Shown here: one piece after another, positions 1 to 7,991 of the stretch
Layout of the letters: every line of letters starts with the position of its first letter
Numbering within the stretch: the stretch's first letter is position 1
Assembly: GCA_030529405.1 (NCBI GenBank)
Contig: JAUMWZ010000016.1
Location: 1,187 to 17,780, forward strand
Direction of reading: 5' to 3'
Length of the DNA stretch: 16,594 bases
Source: Bacteroides sp.
GTDB lineage: Bacteria > Bacteroidota > Bacteroidia > Bacteroidales > Bacteroidaceae
The notes under the pieces: model-generated
What the model saw: the letters and a program-made list of their open reading frames with translations, nothing else
Told to the model about the DNA's origin: nothing
Databases searched by the model: none
Position numbers and translations under genes: made by a program

Positions 1-116
1 TTGTGAGATCTGTGACACATAATTTATATGTCTACAACACATAAAAAACGGACTTACAATTCAAAAACAGCAATACAACAACATACAAAAGCCAAGTTCA
101 CAGAATGCGGTAAAAG

Positions 117-153
117 AAAAATGTCTTTTAGGTTATTCCTAAAAGACATTTTT
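117..153 (-). terminator. Strong bidirectional hairpin terminator after ferritin gene
   Basis: A perfect inverted repeat, 16 bp per arm (117-132 and 138-153), has a 5-nt TTATT loop and A-rich/T-rich outer ends. It therefore reads as an intrinsic terminator in both directions. It begins 30 nt beyond the ferritin stop codon and is the likely end of that transcript. It could also stop transcription entering from the left edge. Positions 1-116 show no gene or repeat I can support. Confidence 0.85.
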
Positions 154-182
154 TTATTTCTATTGATAATATATCAATGCTA

Positions 183-662
183 TTATCTTTGAGCTAGTTG
201 TGAATCAACGATAAGAAGACCTGCCTCGCCACCGCGCTTCATTTTGTCAATGATGCCTTGTACAGTAGATTCTTCTTCTACTTGTTCTCTAACGAAAGTC
301 CACAAGAAATCTTGTGATGCCTTATCTTTATCTGCTGATGCCACATCAACAAGTTGGTCTATAAGTTTAGACACATGGCACTCATGCTTATATACTTCTT
401 CGAACGCAGCCAATGGAGATTCCCAACAGAATGGAACTTCTGCCACCTTGTCTAACTTTGGTGTTCCGCCACGCTTAATAACATAGTTTGCTAGTTCACA
501 AGCGTGTTGCATTTCTTCAAAATATTGCTTTCTCATCCAGTGAGCAAAGCCAGGAAGTCCTTCCTTATCAAAGTAGAAAGACATTGATAAGTATAGGTTT
601 GCAGACCACATTTCTGCTGAAATTTGTCCGTTAATTGCTGATTGTAGTTTCTCTGAAATCAT
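183..662 (-). CDS. ftnA: Bacterial non-heme ferritin, iron storage
   Basis: This 159-aa protein is a full-length bacterial ferritin of the FtnA type, a cytoplasmic 24-mer cage that oxidises Fe(II) and stores it as ferric mineral. All ferroxidase ligands known from E. coli FtnA are present at the same numbering: E17, Y24, E50, H53, E94, Q127 and E130. The third-site (C-site) acids E49, E126 and E129 are also there. No Met ligand of a bacterioferritin haem site is evident, so Ftn rather than Bfr is preferred. The start at 662 gives the usual MISEKL opening. It lies 108 nt after lysA on the same strand, a gap with no convincing terminator, and its own promoter is unclear (a CACTTTTG-like -7 at 730-737 is weak). 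It ends before the hairpin at 117-153. Confidence 0.96.
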   Translation of the reverse strand: MISEKLQSAINGQISAEMWSANLYLSMSFYFDKEGLPGFAHWMRKQYFEEMQHACELANYVIKRGGTPKLDKVAEVPFCWESPLAAFEEVYKHECHVSKLIDQLVDVASADKDKASQDFLWTFVREQVEEESTVQGIIDKMKRGGEAGLLIVDSQLAQR

Positions 663-770
663 AATTAAAAGTTTTAATAGTTTTGTTTTATTATATATTT
701 ATAGCCAATATGTAAACACCTGAAAGAGCAAAAGTGTTCAACTATATTCACTTTAAAGGTATTATTTTTC

Positions 771-1940
771 TTACTCCATATTGTTTATTTGTTCGCTCGT
801 ATATGATTTAATCATCGGGCGACAGTTGTATGTAGAAGACATTACTTCTCCATAAGCACCTGCAGAACGTATGGCAATCAGGTCGCCACGCTTAGTTATT
901 GGCAAGTAAGTGTCTTTGGCAAACACATCTGAAGACTCACATATTGGACCCACAACATCATATTTTCTAAGTTCAAGTTTAGAAGACACGTTTTGTATTT
1001 TGTGATAAGAGTCGTACATAGCTGGTCTTATCAAATCGGTCATTCCTGCATTAAGTATCACAAATTCCTTGTTTACTCCTTTCTTAACGTAAAGCACTCT
1101 AGAGAAAAGCGTACCACATTGCGCCACCACAGAACGTCCTAATTCGAAGTGAACAGTCTGATGTGGTTTTACTTTCAAGTATGTTGCATACACATTAAAA
1201 TATTCATCAAACGGAGGTATATCTTCAAAGTCGGGCTGAGTGTATGACACTCCAAGTCCACCTCCTACATTGATATTCTTCACATCGACAGACATTTGAT
1301 TGAGTTTGTCCATAATGGTATTGATACGCATACACAAGTTTACGAAGTCTTGTAGGTCTGTTATCTGCGAACCTATATGGAAGTGTACTCCCACCAAGTC
1401 AATATTAGAAGATACTTTACACAGTTCTGTGATGTTCATAACTTCTGCCATTGCCAATCCGAACTTATTTTCTGCCTTTCCGGTAGTTATTTTTGCGTGA
1501 GTGCTTGCATCAACTTCGGGGTTTATTCTGAGAGCCACCCTTGCTGTTTTTGATTTTCTCTTTGCAATTTCGTTTATCACAGCCAGTTCGGCAGCAGACT
1601 CTACGTTGAAACAGAATATGCCTTTGTCTAGTGCCATTTCTATTTCCCAGTCATCTTTTCCTACTCCAGCATAGACTATATCTTTAGCTTTGAACCCACT
1701 CTTTAATGCTGTTTCTATTTCTCCACCACTAACACAATCTGCACCTAGTCCATTTTTTGCGATGATAGATAGTAGTTCTTTGTTTGCATTAGCTTTCACA
1801 GCATAGTGAACAACAAAGTTTGGATACTTTGCTATTGACTTTTTAATGCTGTCTAATGTATCTCTTAGTAGATTTGTGTTATAGTAGTAAAAAGGTGTTT
1901 GTATCTTTTCAATCTTACTTAATGGAATTCCTCCTAACAT
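771..1940 (-). CDS. lysA: Diaminopimelate decarboxylase
   Basis: The 389-aa product is a PLP-dependent fold-type III decarboxylase converting meso-diaminopimelate to L-lysine, the last step of lysine synthesis. K49 in the YAVKANAN motif is the expected Schiff-base lysine. HIGSQ (188-192) and the GGG turn (227-229) contact the cofactor, and GPICESSD (331-338) contains the catalytic cysteine C334 contributed across the dimer. GAYG and YNCRP near the C-terminus complete the family signature. The length is slightly short of the roughly 420 aa of enterobacterial LysA but normal for the compact forms. The gene follows lysC with a 170-nt gap that holds a repeat array, so it may be cotranscribed with lysC or have an unrecognised promoter. 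Ornithine-type decarboxylases are the main alternative; the pairing with aspartokinase argues for LysA. Confidence 0.95.
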   Translation of the reverse strand: MLGGIPLSKIEKIQTPFYYYNTNLLRDTLDSIKKSIAKYPNFVVHYAVKANANKELLSIIAKNGLGADCVSGGEIETALKSGFKAKDIVYAGVGKDDWEIEMALDKGIFCFNVESAAELAVINEIAKRKSKTARVALRINPEVDASTHAKITTGKAENKFGLAMAEVMNITELCKVSSNIDLVGVHFHIGSQITDLQDFVNLCMRINTIMDKLNQMSVDVKNINVGGGLGVSYTQPDFEDIPPFDEYFNVYATYLKVKPHQTVHFELGRSVVAQCGTLFSRVLYVKKGVNKEFVILNAGMTDLIRPAMYDSYHKIQNVSSKLELRKYDVVGPICESSDVFAKDTYLPITKRGDLIAIRSAGAYGEVMSSTYNCRPMIKSYTSEQINNME

Positions 1941-2004
1941 ACGTCTTTTCTATATTCCTTATTGGTTGTATTTCTGTCTACCTCTCACAGACAGTTGTTT
2001 GTCA

Positions 2005-2091
2005 AATATTTATATGTTGATTTCTCAACTGTATATAACTGATATTCAAACCATGCACAGTCTGCACGCAAACTATATATAGTTGAATTTC
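2005..2091. repeat. 22-nt palindromic-unit array A, between lysC and lysA
   Basis: Four adjacent degenerate units lie at 2005-2026 (weak), 2027-2047, 2048-2069 and 2070-2091. The last starts with the perfect 14-nt palindrome AACTATATATAGTT (2071-2084). The others keep the pattern AAAC, five to six alternating A/T-rich bases, then AGT or ACT. This array is unusual among the five because it lies between two genes on the same strand and would be inside a lysC-lysA transcript. No TAnnTTTG promoter element was found in it. Confidence 0.75.
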
Positions 2092-2110
2092 ATTTTATGT
2101 ATTGTTTGCT

Positions 2111-3424
2111 TTATTGAAATATTGCCTCGTTAAGGTTTCTAAGTGCTTGCACCTTGTCACACTCTCTAACTAAGAAAGAGATGTTATAATTACTTCCTCC
2201 GTAAGAAATCATACGCACAGGTATATCTTTCATTGCATCTAGCGCACGTGCTTCAAAGCCTATGTTTTCCCATTCTAGGTCGCCCACCACACACACTATA
2301 CACATATCTTTATCCACCGTCACTGTGCCATACTTTTTCAAATCGTCAAGAATATCATCAAGGTTTCTTGTGTTGTCAATAGTTACAGACACACCCACCT
2401 CTGAGGTACAAATCATATCTATAGAGGTCTGATAGCTTTCGAAAATCTCGAACACCTTGCGCAAAAAGCCATAAGCAAGCAACATTCGGCTTGATTTAAT
2501 TTTTATGGCAGTGATATTATCTTTTGCCGCCACAGCTTTAATCTTTCCTCTTTCTGTATCGTTAGATATAAGCGTACCCTTAGCTGTTGGGTCCATTGTG
2601 TTAAGTAGCCTAACAGGTATGTTAGCATATTTTGCCGGTTGAACACAAGTTGGGTGAAGTATCTTTGCACCAAAGTATGCAAGTTCGGCAGCCTCATCGA
2701 AGTTCAGTTGTCTAACAGGTTTCGTGTTTTCCACTATGCGTGGGTCGTTATTGTGCATACCGTCAATGTCTGTCCAAATCTGAATTTCCTTGGCATTTAC
2801 TGCTGCTCCTATCAACGACGCTGTATAGTCGCTACCTCCACGAAGAAGGTTATCAATCTCTCCGTAAGCGTTTCTGCAAATAAATCCTTGTGTGATATAT
2901 ATGTCAGCACCCTTATTTAGCTCCAATTGTTGCGCTATTTTTTCTTTTATGTATACTAGGTCTGGGTCAGAGTTCTTGTCTGTGCGCATAAAGTCTAAAG
3001 CTGGCAACAACACCGACTTAACACCGTTTTCTTGCAAATAAAGGTTTACCATTGCGGTAGATATTAGCTCTCCTTGCGCTAGCACAACCTTTTCTTCAAA
3101 CAGAGTGAACAAGTCTTTAGTGTATGAACGTATATGGTCGAAATAGCTTTTAACTACATCTTGACACTTAACTCTATACTCGTCAGTAGAAAAAAGTTCA
3201 GCAATATGTTTTCTGTATTGTGCTTCTAATTTGTTGATTATATCGTTTGCACCCTCAGGGTTCTTTTTATAGAGATAGTCACAAATCTCTACCAGTGTGT
3301 TAGTTGTACCCGACATAGCAGAGAGTACTACAATCTTTTCTTCTCCGTCTGTTATAAGTTTCGCAACATCTTTCATTCGTTGTGCAGAACCAACAGAAGT
3401 ACCTCCAAACTTTAATACTTTCAT
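2111..3424 (-). CDS. lysC: Monofunctional aspartokinase
   Basis: The 437-aa enzyme phosphorylates L-aspartate to L-4-aspartyl phosphate, the committed step to lysine/DAP, threonine and methionine. The amino-acid-kinase domain opens with KFGGTS (5-10) and carries LLRGGSDYTASL (193-204) and WTDIDGMHNNDPR (217-229), which bind ATP and aspartate. Two ACT domains occupy about 303-437, with the end motif RMISYGGSNYNISFLV (404-419), so allosteric feedback by an amino acid is expected but the effector cannot be read from sequence. There is no homoserine dehydrogenase extension, unlike ThrA. The gene is 52 nt downstream of ftsE on the same strand with no terminator between, consistent with a shared transcript. 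The following gene is lysA, supporting a lysine/DAP role. Confidence 0.96.
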   Translation of the reverse strand: MKVLKFGGTSVGSAQRMKDVAKLITDGEEKIVVLSAMSGTTNTLVEICDYLYKKNPEGANDIINKLEAQYRKHIAELFSTDEYRVKCQDVVKSYFDHIRSYTKDLFTLFEEKVVLAQGELISTAMVNLYLQENGVKSVLLPALDFMRTDKNSDPDLVYIKEKIAQQLELNKGADIYITQGFICRNAYGEIDNLLRGGSDYTASLIGAAVNAKEIQIWTDIDGMHNNDPRIVENTKPVRQLNFDEAAELAYFGAKILHPTCVQPAKYANIPVRLLNTMDPTAKGTLISNDTERGKIKAVAAKDNITAIKIKSSRMLLAYGFLRKVFEIFESYQTSIDMICTSEVGVSVTIDNTRNLDDILDDLKKYGTVTVDKDMCIVCVVGDLEWENIGFEARALDAMKDIPVRMISYGGSNYNISFLVRECDKVQALRNLNEAIFQ

Positions 3425-3476
3425 TTCACTTATAAATATTTATAGTTCTTATTTCATTTCTTTTCATTGTGTGTGC

Positions 3477-4172
3477 CTATTCCACAGTGTTTTGCTCGAC
3501 AATCTCTTTCTCTAACTTGTGGTTTGAGCATCTGTAAATCGCACCGTTTCTATGTTCTATGAGCTTAGCATTATGAGTGCTGACCACAACCAAAGCACCT
3601 TTTTGACATATATCGTGCAGAAGTTCGATGATAGAAAGGCTTGTTTCTTCGTCAAGATTGCCTGTAGGCTCATCGGCAATGAGTATATCCGGATTGTTTA
3701 GCATAGCTCTTGCAATGGCTATACGTTGTTGTTCTCCTCCTGAAAGCTCATGCGGATACTTATACCCCTTATCCTTCATACCCACCAGCTCAAGCACTTC
3801 TGCCACTCTACCTTTAATCTTGTCTGCACCTTTCCAGCCTGTTGCTTTCAACACAAATTCAAGATTGTCGTTCACTCTGCGGTCTGTCAGCAACTTAAAG
3901 TCTTGAAAAACAACTCCAATCTTACGTCTAAGATAAGGCACCTGACTGTTCTTTAGCCTCAACATATCATATCCTAGCACCTCTGCCCTACCGCTATCCA
4001 CCTTAATGTCTGCATAGAGTGTTTTTATAAGCGTACTTTTCCCTGAGCCAACCTTCCCTATCAGATAGATAAACTCCCCTCTTCGTAGCTCCAGATTTAC
4101 TTTTTCTAGCACGCACAACTCTTGTTGATAGATATCAACATCGTTATATTTAACCAAAAGTTCTTCTTTCAT
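3477..4172 (-). CDS. ftsE: Cell-division ABC ATPase FtsE
   Basis: This 231-aa protein is a single ABC nucleotide-binding domain. Walker A is GKVGSGKST (39-47), the Q-loop glutamine is Q90, the signature LSGGEQ is at 143-148, Walker B ILIADEP at 163-169 and the H-loop histidine is H200. It resembles FtsE through YLRRKIGVVFQDFKLL (80-95) and GNLD after Walker B. FtsE works with the membrane protein FtsX at the septum to control peptidoglycan hydrolases. No FtsX gene lies in this window, so the partner must be elsewhere; LolD-like ATPases are a close alternative. It is the first gene of the minus-strand series ftsE-lysC-lysA, with a -7 element at 4217-4224. Confidence 0.88.
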   Translation of the reverse strand: MKEELLVKYNDVDIYQQELCVLEKVNLELRRGEFIYLIGKVGSGKSTLIKTLYADIKVDSGRAEVLGYDMLRLKNSQVPYLRRKIGVVFQDFKLLTDRRVNDNLEFVLKATGWKGADKIKGRVAEVLELVGMKDKGYKYPHELSGGEQQRIAIARAMLNNPDILIADEPTGNLDEETSLSIIELLHDICQKGALVVVSTHNAKLIEHRNGAIYRCSNHKLEKEIVEQNTVE

Positions 4173-4216
4173 AATTCACACACAGATGTTTTTTAGTAGA
4201 TGTATGCTTATCTGTG

Positions 4217-4224
4217 CAAAGATA
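4217..4224 (-). promoter_or_regulatory. Putative ftsE promoter, -7 element
   Basis: The minus strand reads TATCTTTG, a full match to the Bacteroidota -7 consensus TAnnTTTG, 44 nt before the ftsE start. No good -33 TTTG is found at the usual 19-20 nt distance; the nearest TTG (4250-4252 on the plus strand as CAA) is 25 nt away. The call therefore rests on the -7 box and position only. Confidence 0.5.
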
Positions 4225-4377
4225 GTAAATAGATAAGAAAAAGTACTAACAACTAAGGCACAAAATGCAGTTAAACACCAACAAAAAGAAGAAGATAAGC
4301 ATTTTTTGCCAAAGCCTAACACAGACCAAACAAAGGCTGAATGTAAGCTACCAAAGAGCAATAGTTTTTCTGGATAT

Positions 4378-4465
4378 AAACCGTATAGAGTTTGCAAGTA
4401 AACCATGTATGGTTTGCAAGTAGACTACATATAGTTTAGAAGTAAAACGTATACAGTTTGTAAAC
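4378..4465. repeat. 22-nt palindromic-unit array B, between ftsE and the Sel1 gene
   Basis: This is the most regular array: four units of exactly 22 nt at 4378-4399, 4400-4421, 4422-4443 and 4444-4465. Unit 2 begins AAACCATGTATGGTTT, a perfect 16-bp palindrome, then the linker GCAAGT; unit 1 has the same linker. The array lies in the 525-nt divergent gap 4173-4697, well upstream of both flanking promoters. The remainder of that gap (4225-4377 and 4466-4627) is AT-rich and shows nothing else I can support; minus-strand ORFs there are translations of the repeat. Confidence 0.85.
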
Positions 4466-4627
4466 AAATGAATATCAATATATTTCAACGCTACACTGAC
4501 CCATAACGCAAATAGAGCATACACATCAAACGACATAACACATTACTTACATCAAACAGCTATCATTCGCCCTGGTCAAAATGAATAGTTTATTCTTAAA
4601 AAACAAATAATTATATTGGCACGTATT

Positions 4628-4659
4628 ATTGTGTTTTTTATTGTATTAAGTTACATTTG
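4628..4659 (+). promoter_or_regulatory. Putative promoter of the Sel1-repeat gene
   Basis: ATTG at 4628-4631 and TACATTTG at 4652-4659 are separated by 20 nt, matching the -33/-7 arrangement of the Bacteroidota primary sigma factor (TTTG, 19-20 nt, TAnnTTTG). The predicted leader is about 30 nt to the start at 4698. Confidence 0.72.
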
Positions 4660-4697
4660 CATCACATATAATTTAATCATCTAACAAATCTAATGTC

Positions 4698-5864
4698 ATG
4701 AAAAGAATAGTATTACTGATTTTGTCAGTAGTTTTGTTCGCACAAGAGTCGTTTGCACAAAAACTTACAGTAAAAGAGTTAAAAGAAAAAGCCAGCAATG
4801 GCGATGCAGAAGCTCAGTTTAATCTAGCATCGGTTTATGGATACGGAATAGGAGCAGAAAAAGACTCTAAAAAGGCAATAAAGTGGTGTAAGAAGGCTAT
4901 TGAGAATGGCGAAGTAAAAGCATTATCATTGCTCGGGAACTGGTATATGGTGGGCAACAACGTGGAAAAAGACGGTAAGAAAGCAAAGAAATATCTTGAA
5001 GAAGCATATCAAAAAGGAGATGTGCTTGCAGGAATAGACTTGGCAAGTCTTTACTATGAAGGAAACGGAGTGAAACAAGACTTCAAAAAGGTGATAGAAA
5101 TAACAGAGGAGGTGATAAACAAAGCAACTCAGCCAGAAGTTAAAGCCCATGCGTGCAAAAATCTTGCAGGTATGTATATGGAAGGTATAGGAGTGGAAAA
5201 AGACATAAACAAGTTTTTGGAATATACTAAGAAGGCGGCAGAGTTTGGCGATGTTGAAAGTATGGCAAGACTGGGGTTGATGTACTACATCGGCGATAAC
5301 GGAGTGAAGGTAGATTACAAGGAAGCATATAAATGGAATAAAGAAGCTGCTTTCAAAGGAGATATAGGAGCCACATATTTGATGGGGAGAATGCATCAAA
5401 GAGGCGAAGGAACTGAAATGGACTTAAATAAAGCTGTGTCGTTCTATGAAATAGCATTCAACAAAGGACATATAGAGTCTGGAGTTGATTTGGCTACTAT
5501 ATTCTGCACAAGTGAGGAAATGAAAGGGGAAGATAAATTTGAAAAAGCATACAAGATAGCTGAATTTACTGCTAAAGAAGGCTCGTTGAGAGGAAAAGAG
5601 TTATTAGCGTCAATGTATCTTTTTGGTGCTCACGTTGCAAAAGATACTAAGAAAGCATTCGAGCTATATAAAGAGTTGGCAGAAAAAGATATGCCTTTGT
5701 CTATGTTTCAGCTTGCTACACTCTATGAATCAGGAGAAGGCGTAACACAAGACATAAAAGAAGCTCTCAAATGGTATAGAATGGCGGGCAAAAGAGGTAT
5801 TGAAGAAGCAAAAGAAAAAGCAAGGTTTTTGAACGAAAAGCTAAGAGAAGAAAATCAAAATTGA
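4698..5864 (+). CDS. Secreted Sel1-like (TPR-type) repeat protein
   Basis: The 388-aa product starts with a signal peptide: MKRIV, a hydrophobic stretch to about residue 17, and a likely cleavage after ESFAQ near residue 21. The rest is about nine consecutive Sel1-like repeats of roughly 36 residues, each with a pattern like A..LA.MY..G.GV..D..KA..WY.KAA, plus a partial tenth. Sel1 repeats form stacked helical hairpins used for protein-protein contact, so it is most likely a periplasmic scaffold or adaptor; no catalytic motif is visible. Its partner and biological role are unknown. There is a clear promoter upstream (4628-4659). The stop codon abuts a TAACTTTG box that may drive pyrB, and no terminator separates it from pyrB 124 nt away. 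It is lysine- and glutamate-rich, and high sequence turnover between species is usual for this family. Confidence 0.9.
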   Translation: MKRIVLLILSVVLFAQESFAQKLTVKELKEKASNGDAEAQFNLASVYGYGIGAEKDSKKAIKWCKKAIENGEVKALSLLGNWYMVGNNVEKDGKKAKKYLEEAYQKGDVLAGIDLASLYYEGNGVKQDFKKVIEITEEVINKATQPEVKAHACKNLAGMYMEGIGVEKDINKFLEYTKKAAEFGDVESMARLGLMYYIGDNGVKVDYKEAYKWNKEAAFKGDIGATYLMGRMHQRGEGTEMDLNKAVSFYEIAFNKGHIESGVDLATIFCTSEEMKGEDKFEKAYKIAEFTAKEGSLRGKELLASMYLFGAHVAKDTKKAFELYKELAEKDMPLSMFQLATLYESGEGVTQDIKEALKWYRMAGKRGIEEAKEKARFLNEKLREENQN

Positions 5865-5872
5865 TAACTTTG
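5865..5872 (+). promoter_or_regulatory. Possible pyrB operon promoter, -7 element
   Basis: TAACTTTG fits the TAnnTTTG -7 consensus and begins directly after the stop codon of the Sel1 gene. It lies 116 nt before the pyrB start. No TTTG or TTG is present 19-20 nt upstream, so the -33 half is missing or degenerate. The resulting leader of about 110 nt shows no attenuator-like hairpin that I can find. Confidence 0.35.
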
Positions 5873-5988
5873 ACGAGCAAAAAAGGTAGAGTAAAGAAAT
5901 AAACAAAGATTTACAAAGCCCAAAACAATACATAGAGAGGGCAGACACAAGTACCAGAACAAAAGAAAACAATTAAATATTTCTTAGA

Positions 5989-6918
5989 ATGAAGAAGATA
6001 AACAGCTTGGTATCAATAGAAGAGTATTCGAGAGAGAAAATACTTTACATGATTGAACTTGCAAAGAAATTTGAGGAAAACCCTAATCAGCCTATCCTCG
6101 AAAACAAGATAGTGGCAACGCTATTCTTTGAACCTTCTACCCGAACAAGATTAAGCTTTGAAACAGCAGCAAGCAGACTTGGAGCAAAGGTAATAGGCTT
6201 TACAGACCCAAAAGTCACAAGCTCCACGAAAGGAGAAACATTGAAAGACACAATAATGATGGTTAGCAGTTATGCAGATATCATCGTTATGAGACACTAC
6301 CTTGAAGGAGCAGCAAGATATGCAAGCGAGATTTCGCCCGTACCAATAGTTAATGCAGGCGATGGTGCTAATCAACACCCGTCGCAAACAATGCTTGATT
6401 TATACTCTATCTATAAAACACAAGGAACACTGGAGAACTTAACCATCTGCTTAGTGGGCGATTTGAAATACGGAAGAACAGTACACTCACTACTTATGGC
6501 AATGAGACATTTCAACCCAACGTTTAAGTTTATAGCTCCAAACGAGTTGAAGATGCCACAAGAATATAAGATTTACTGTAAAGAACATGGTATAAAATAT
6601 ACAGAGCATACTGAGTTTACCGAAGAAGTAATAGCAGATGCAGACATACTATATATGACCAGAGTGCAAAGAGAGAGGTTTACAGACCTAATGGAATATG
6701 AACGTGTGAAGAATGTGTACATACTTAAAAACAGTATGCTAGACAACACAAAAGACAATATCAGAGTGCTTCACCCGCTACCAAGGGTCAATGAGATTGC
6801 ACTTGATGTAGACAACAACCCAAAGGCATATTACTTTCAACAAGCACAAAACGGACTTTATGCTAGAGAGGCTATACTTACCGACGTGCTTAACATAGGT
6901 ATTGACGAAGTGAAATAA
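5989..6918 (+). CDS. pyrB: Aspartate carbamoyltransferase, catalytic subunit
   Basis: This 309-aa protein catalyses carbamoyl phosphate + L-aspartate to N-carbamoyl-L-aspartate, the first committed pyrimidine step. The carbamoyl-phosphate motif FFEPSTRTR (46-54) includes S50-T51-R52-T53. S79 and K81 in the mobile loop, R102 and H130/Q133 (in GANQHPSQTMLD) match the E. coli active-site set, and HPLPR (262-266) binds the substrates. Length is normal for the E. coli-type class B catalytic chain. The next gene, 15 nt downstream, is the regulatory subunit pyrI, so the holoenzyme is predicted to be an allosteric dodecamer of six catalytic and six regulatory chains. Ornithine carbamoyltransferase is excluded by the pyrI neighbour and by the absence of the OTC motif. 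Confidence 0.98.
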   Translation: MKKINSLVSIEEYSREKILYMIELAKKFEENPNQPILENKIVATLFFEPSTRTRLSFETAASRLGAKVIGFTDPKVTSSTKGETLKDTIMMVSSYADIIVMRHYLEGAARYASEISPVPIVNAGDGANQHPSQTMLDLYSIYKTQGTLENLTICLVGDLKYGRTVHSLLMAMRHFNPTFKFIAPNELKMPQEYKIYCKEHGIKYTEHTEFTEEVIADADILYMTRVQRERFTDLMEYERVKNVYILKNSMLDNTKDNIRVLHPLPRVNEIALDVDNNPKAYYFQQAQNGLYAREAILTDVLNIGIDEVK

Positions 6919-6933
6919 TAAAGAAGGGCAGAT

Positions 6934-7395
6934 ATGAGAAACATTAAGCAAGAACTTCAAGTTGCTGCACTCGAAAACGGTACAGTAATTGACCACATAC
7001 CAGCAGACAAATTGTTTACTGTCGTACAAATGTTAGACCTGCAACACATGACAAACAACATCACAATAGGGTTTAACCTAGACAGTAAGAAAATAGGAAA
7101 GAAAGGAATAATAAAGATTGCTGACAAGTTTTTCTGTGATAGCGACATCAACAGAATATCTATGGTTGCACCTAATGCATTGTTAAACGTGATAAAAGAC
7201 TACAAGATTGTGGAGAAAAAGCGTATTACAATGCCCGACGAACTGAAGAACATTGTCAGATGCGCTAACCCTAAGTGCATCACAAACAATGAGCCTATGG
7301 AAACTTACTTCAAACTAATTGATAAAGAAAAGTGCACACTCAAGTGCCATTATTGTGAGAAAGAACAGAGTAGAGAAGAAGTAACTACTATATAA
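6934..7395 (+). CDS. pyrI: Aspartate carbamoyltransferase, regulatory subunit
   Basis: The 153-aa protein has the two-domain PyrI layout: an N-terminal allosteric domain (about 1-100) that binds nucleotide effectors, and a C-terminal zinc domain that contacts PyrB. The four zinc cysteines are visible as C110-x4-C115 and C138-x2-C141. By the known family behaviour, CTP/UTP would inhibit and ATP activate the enzyme. An AAGAAGG sequence 6 nt before the start (6921-6927) resembles a Shine-Dalgarno, which is uncommon in this phylum. The stop TAA overlaps the ATG of the flavin reductase gene by one base, pointing to translational coupling. Confidence 0.97.
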   Translation: MRNIKQELQVAALENGTVIDHIPADKLFTVVQMLDLQHMTNNITIGFNLDSKKIGKKGIIKIADKFFCDSDINRISMVAPNALLNVIKDYKIVEKKRITMPDELKNIVRCANPKCITNNEPMETYFKLIDKEKCTLKCHYCEKEQSREEVTTI

Positions 7396-7991
7396 TGCGT
7401 CAAGACTGGAAACCTGGAACAATGATATATCCGCTACCAGCAGTATTGGTTAGCTGCGGAAGCAATGAAGAGGAATATAATATTATAACGATAGCGTGGA
7501 CAGGAACTATATGCACCAACCCGCCGATGTGTTACATTTCTGTGAGGCCAGAAAGACACTCTTACGACATAATAAAAAGAAACGGAGAGTTTGTCATCAA
7601 CCTTACAACAAAAGAAATGGCTTATGCCACCGACTGGTGTGGAGTACGTTCAGGCAAGAAGTACAACAAGTTTAAGGAGATGAAACTCACTGCGGGAAAA
7701 TGCAAGGTAGTAAATGCACCTCTGATAGAGGAATCTCCGCTTTGTATTGAGTGCAAAGTGAAAGAAATCGTTGAACTTGGTTCTCACAATATGTTTATTG
7801 CCGAGGTGGTAAACATCAGAGCTGACGAGAAATACATAAACAAAGAAACTGGTAAGTTAGAACTTATAAATGCCGAGCCAATAGTATATATGCACGGTGC
7901 ATACTATAATTTGGGCGAAAGCTTGGGAAAGTTTGGCTGGACAGTGGAAAAGAAGTCGAAGAAAAGTAATAATAAAACAAAAATAAAATGA
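7395..7991 (+). CDS. Flavin reductase-like FMN-binding protein
   Basis: This 198-aa protein belongs to the flavin reductase-like domain family with a split-barrel FMN-binding fold. Visible family traits are NIITIAWTGTICTNPP (29-44), SVRPERHSYDII (49-60), GEFVINL (64-70) and GSHNMFIAEVV (129-139). The ending is a lysine-rich tail. Such proteins reduce flavin with NAD(P)H or use bound FMN as an electron carrier; the substrate of this clade is not known to me. It overlaps pyrI by 1 nt and the next gene by 4 nt (ATGA), so it is firmly part of the pyr operon. A role in pyrimidine or flavin metabolism is suggested only by this context. Confidence 0.88.
   Translation: MRQDWKPGTMIYPLPAVLVSCGSNEEEYNIITIAWTGTICTNPPMCYISVRPERHSYDIIKRNGEFVINLTTKEMAYATDWCGVRSGKKYNKFKEMKLTAGKCKVVNAPLIEESPLCIECKVKEIVELGSHNMFIAEVVNIRADEKYINKETGKLELINAEPIVYMHGAYYNLGESLGKFGWTVEKKSKKSNNKTKIK

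Noticed and set aside
731..754. Possible terminator between lysA and ferritin genes
   Set aside because: Only 6 bp (AAAGTG/CACTTT) pair around a 12-nt loop, with no GC-rich stem and no T tract in the right place.
3434..3455. Possible further 22-nt repeat unit between ftsE and lysC
   Set aside because: AAATATTTATAGTTCTTATTTC resembles the unit only after a one-base shift in the palindrome, and it stands alone. AT-rich chance similarity is more likely.
4378..4465. CRISPR-like array
   Set aside because: Units are 22 nt with no variable spacers: only a 6-nt linker of two types separates palindromes. No cas gene is present, and the same unit recurs at five unrelated loci.
4176..4536. Two overlapping minus-strand ORFs (76 and 62 aa) upstream of ftsE
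   Set aside because: They translate the 22-nt repeat array and AT-rich flank, have Cys/Phe/Leu-rich low-information composition, and one begins inside the array. No promoter or family match supports them.
4926..5399. 157-aa minus-strand ORF opposite the Sel1-repeat gene
   Set aside because: It is fully antisense to a well-supported repeat protein; its Phe/Cys/His-rich composition is the mirror of Lys/Glu/Ala-rich codons.
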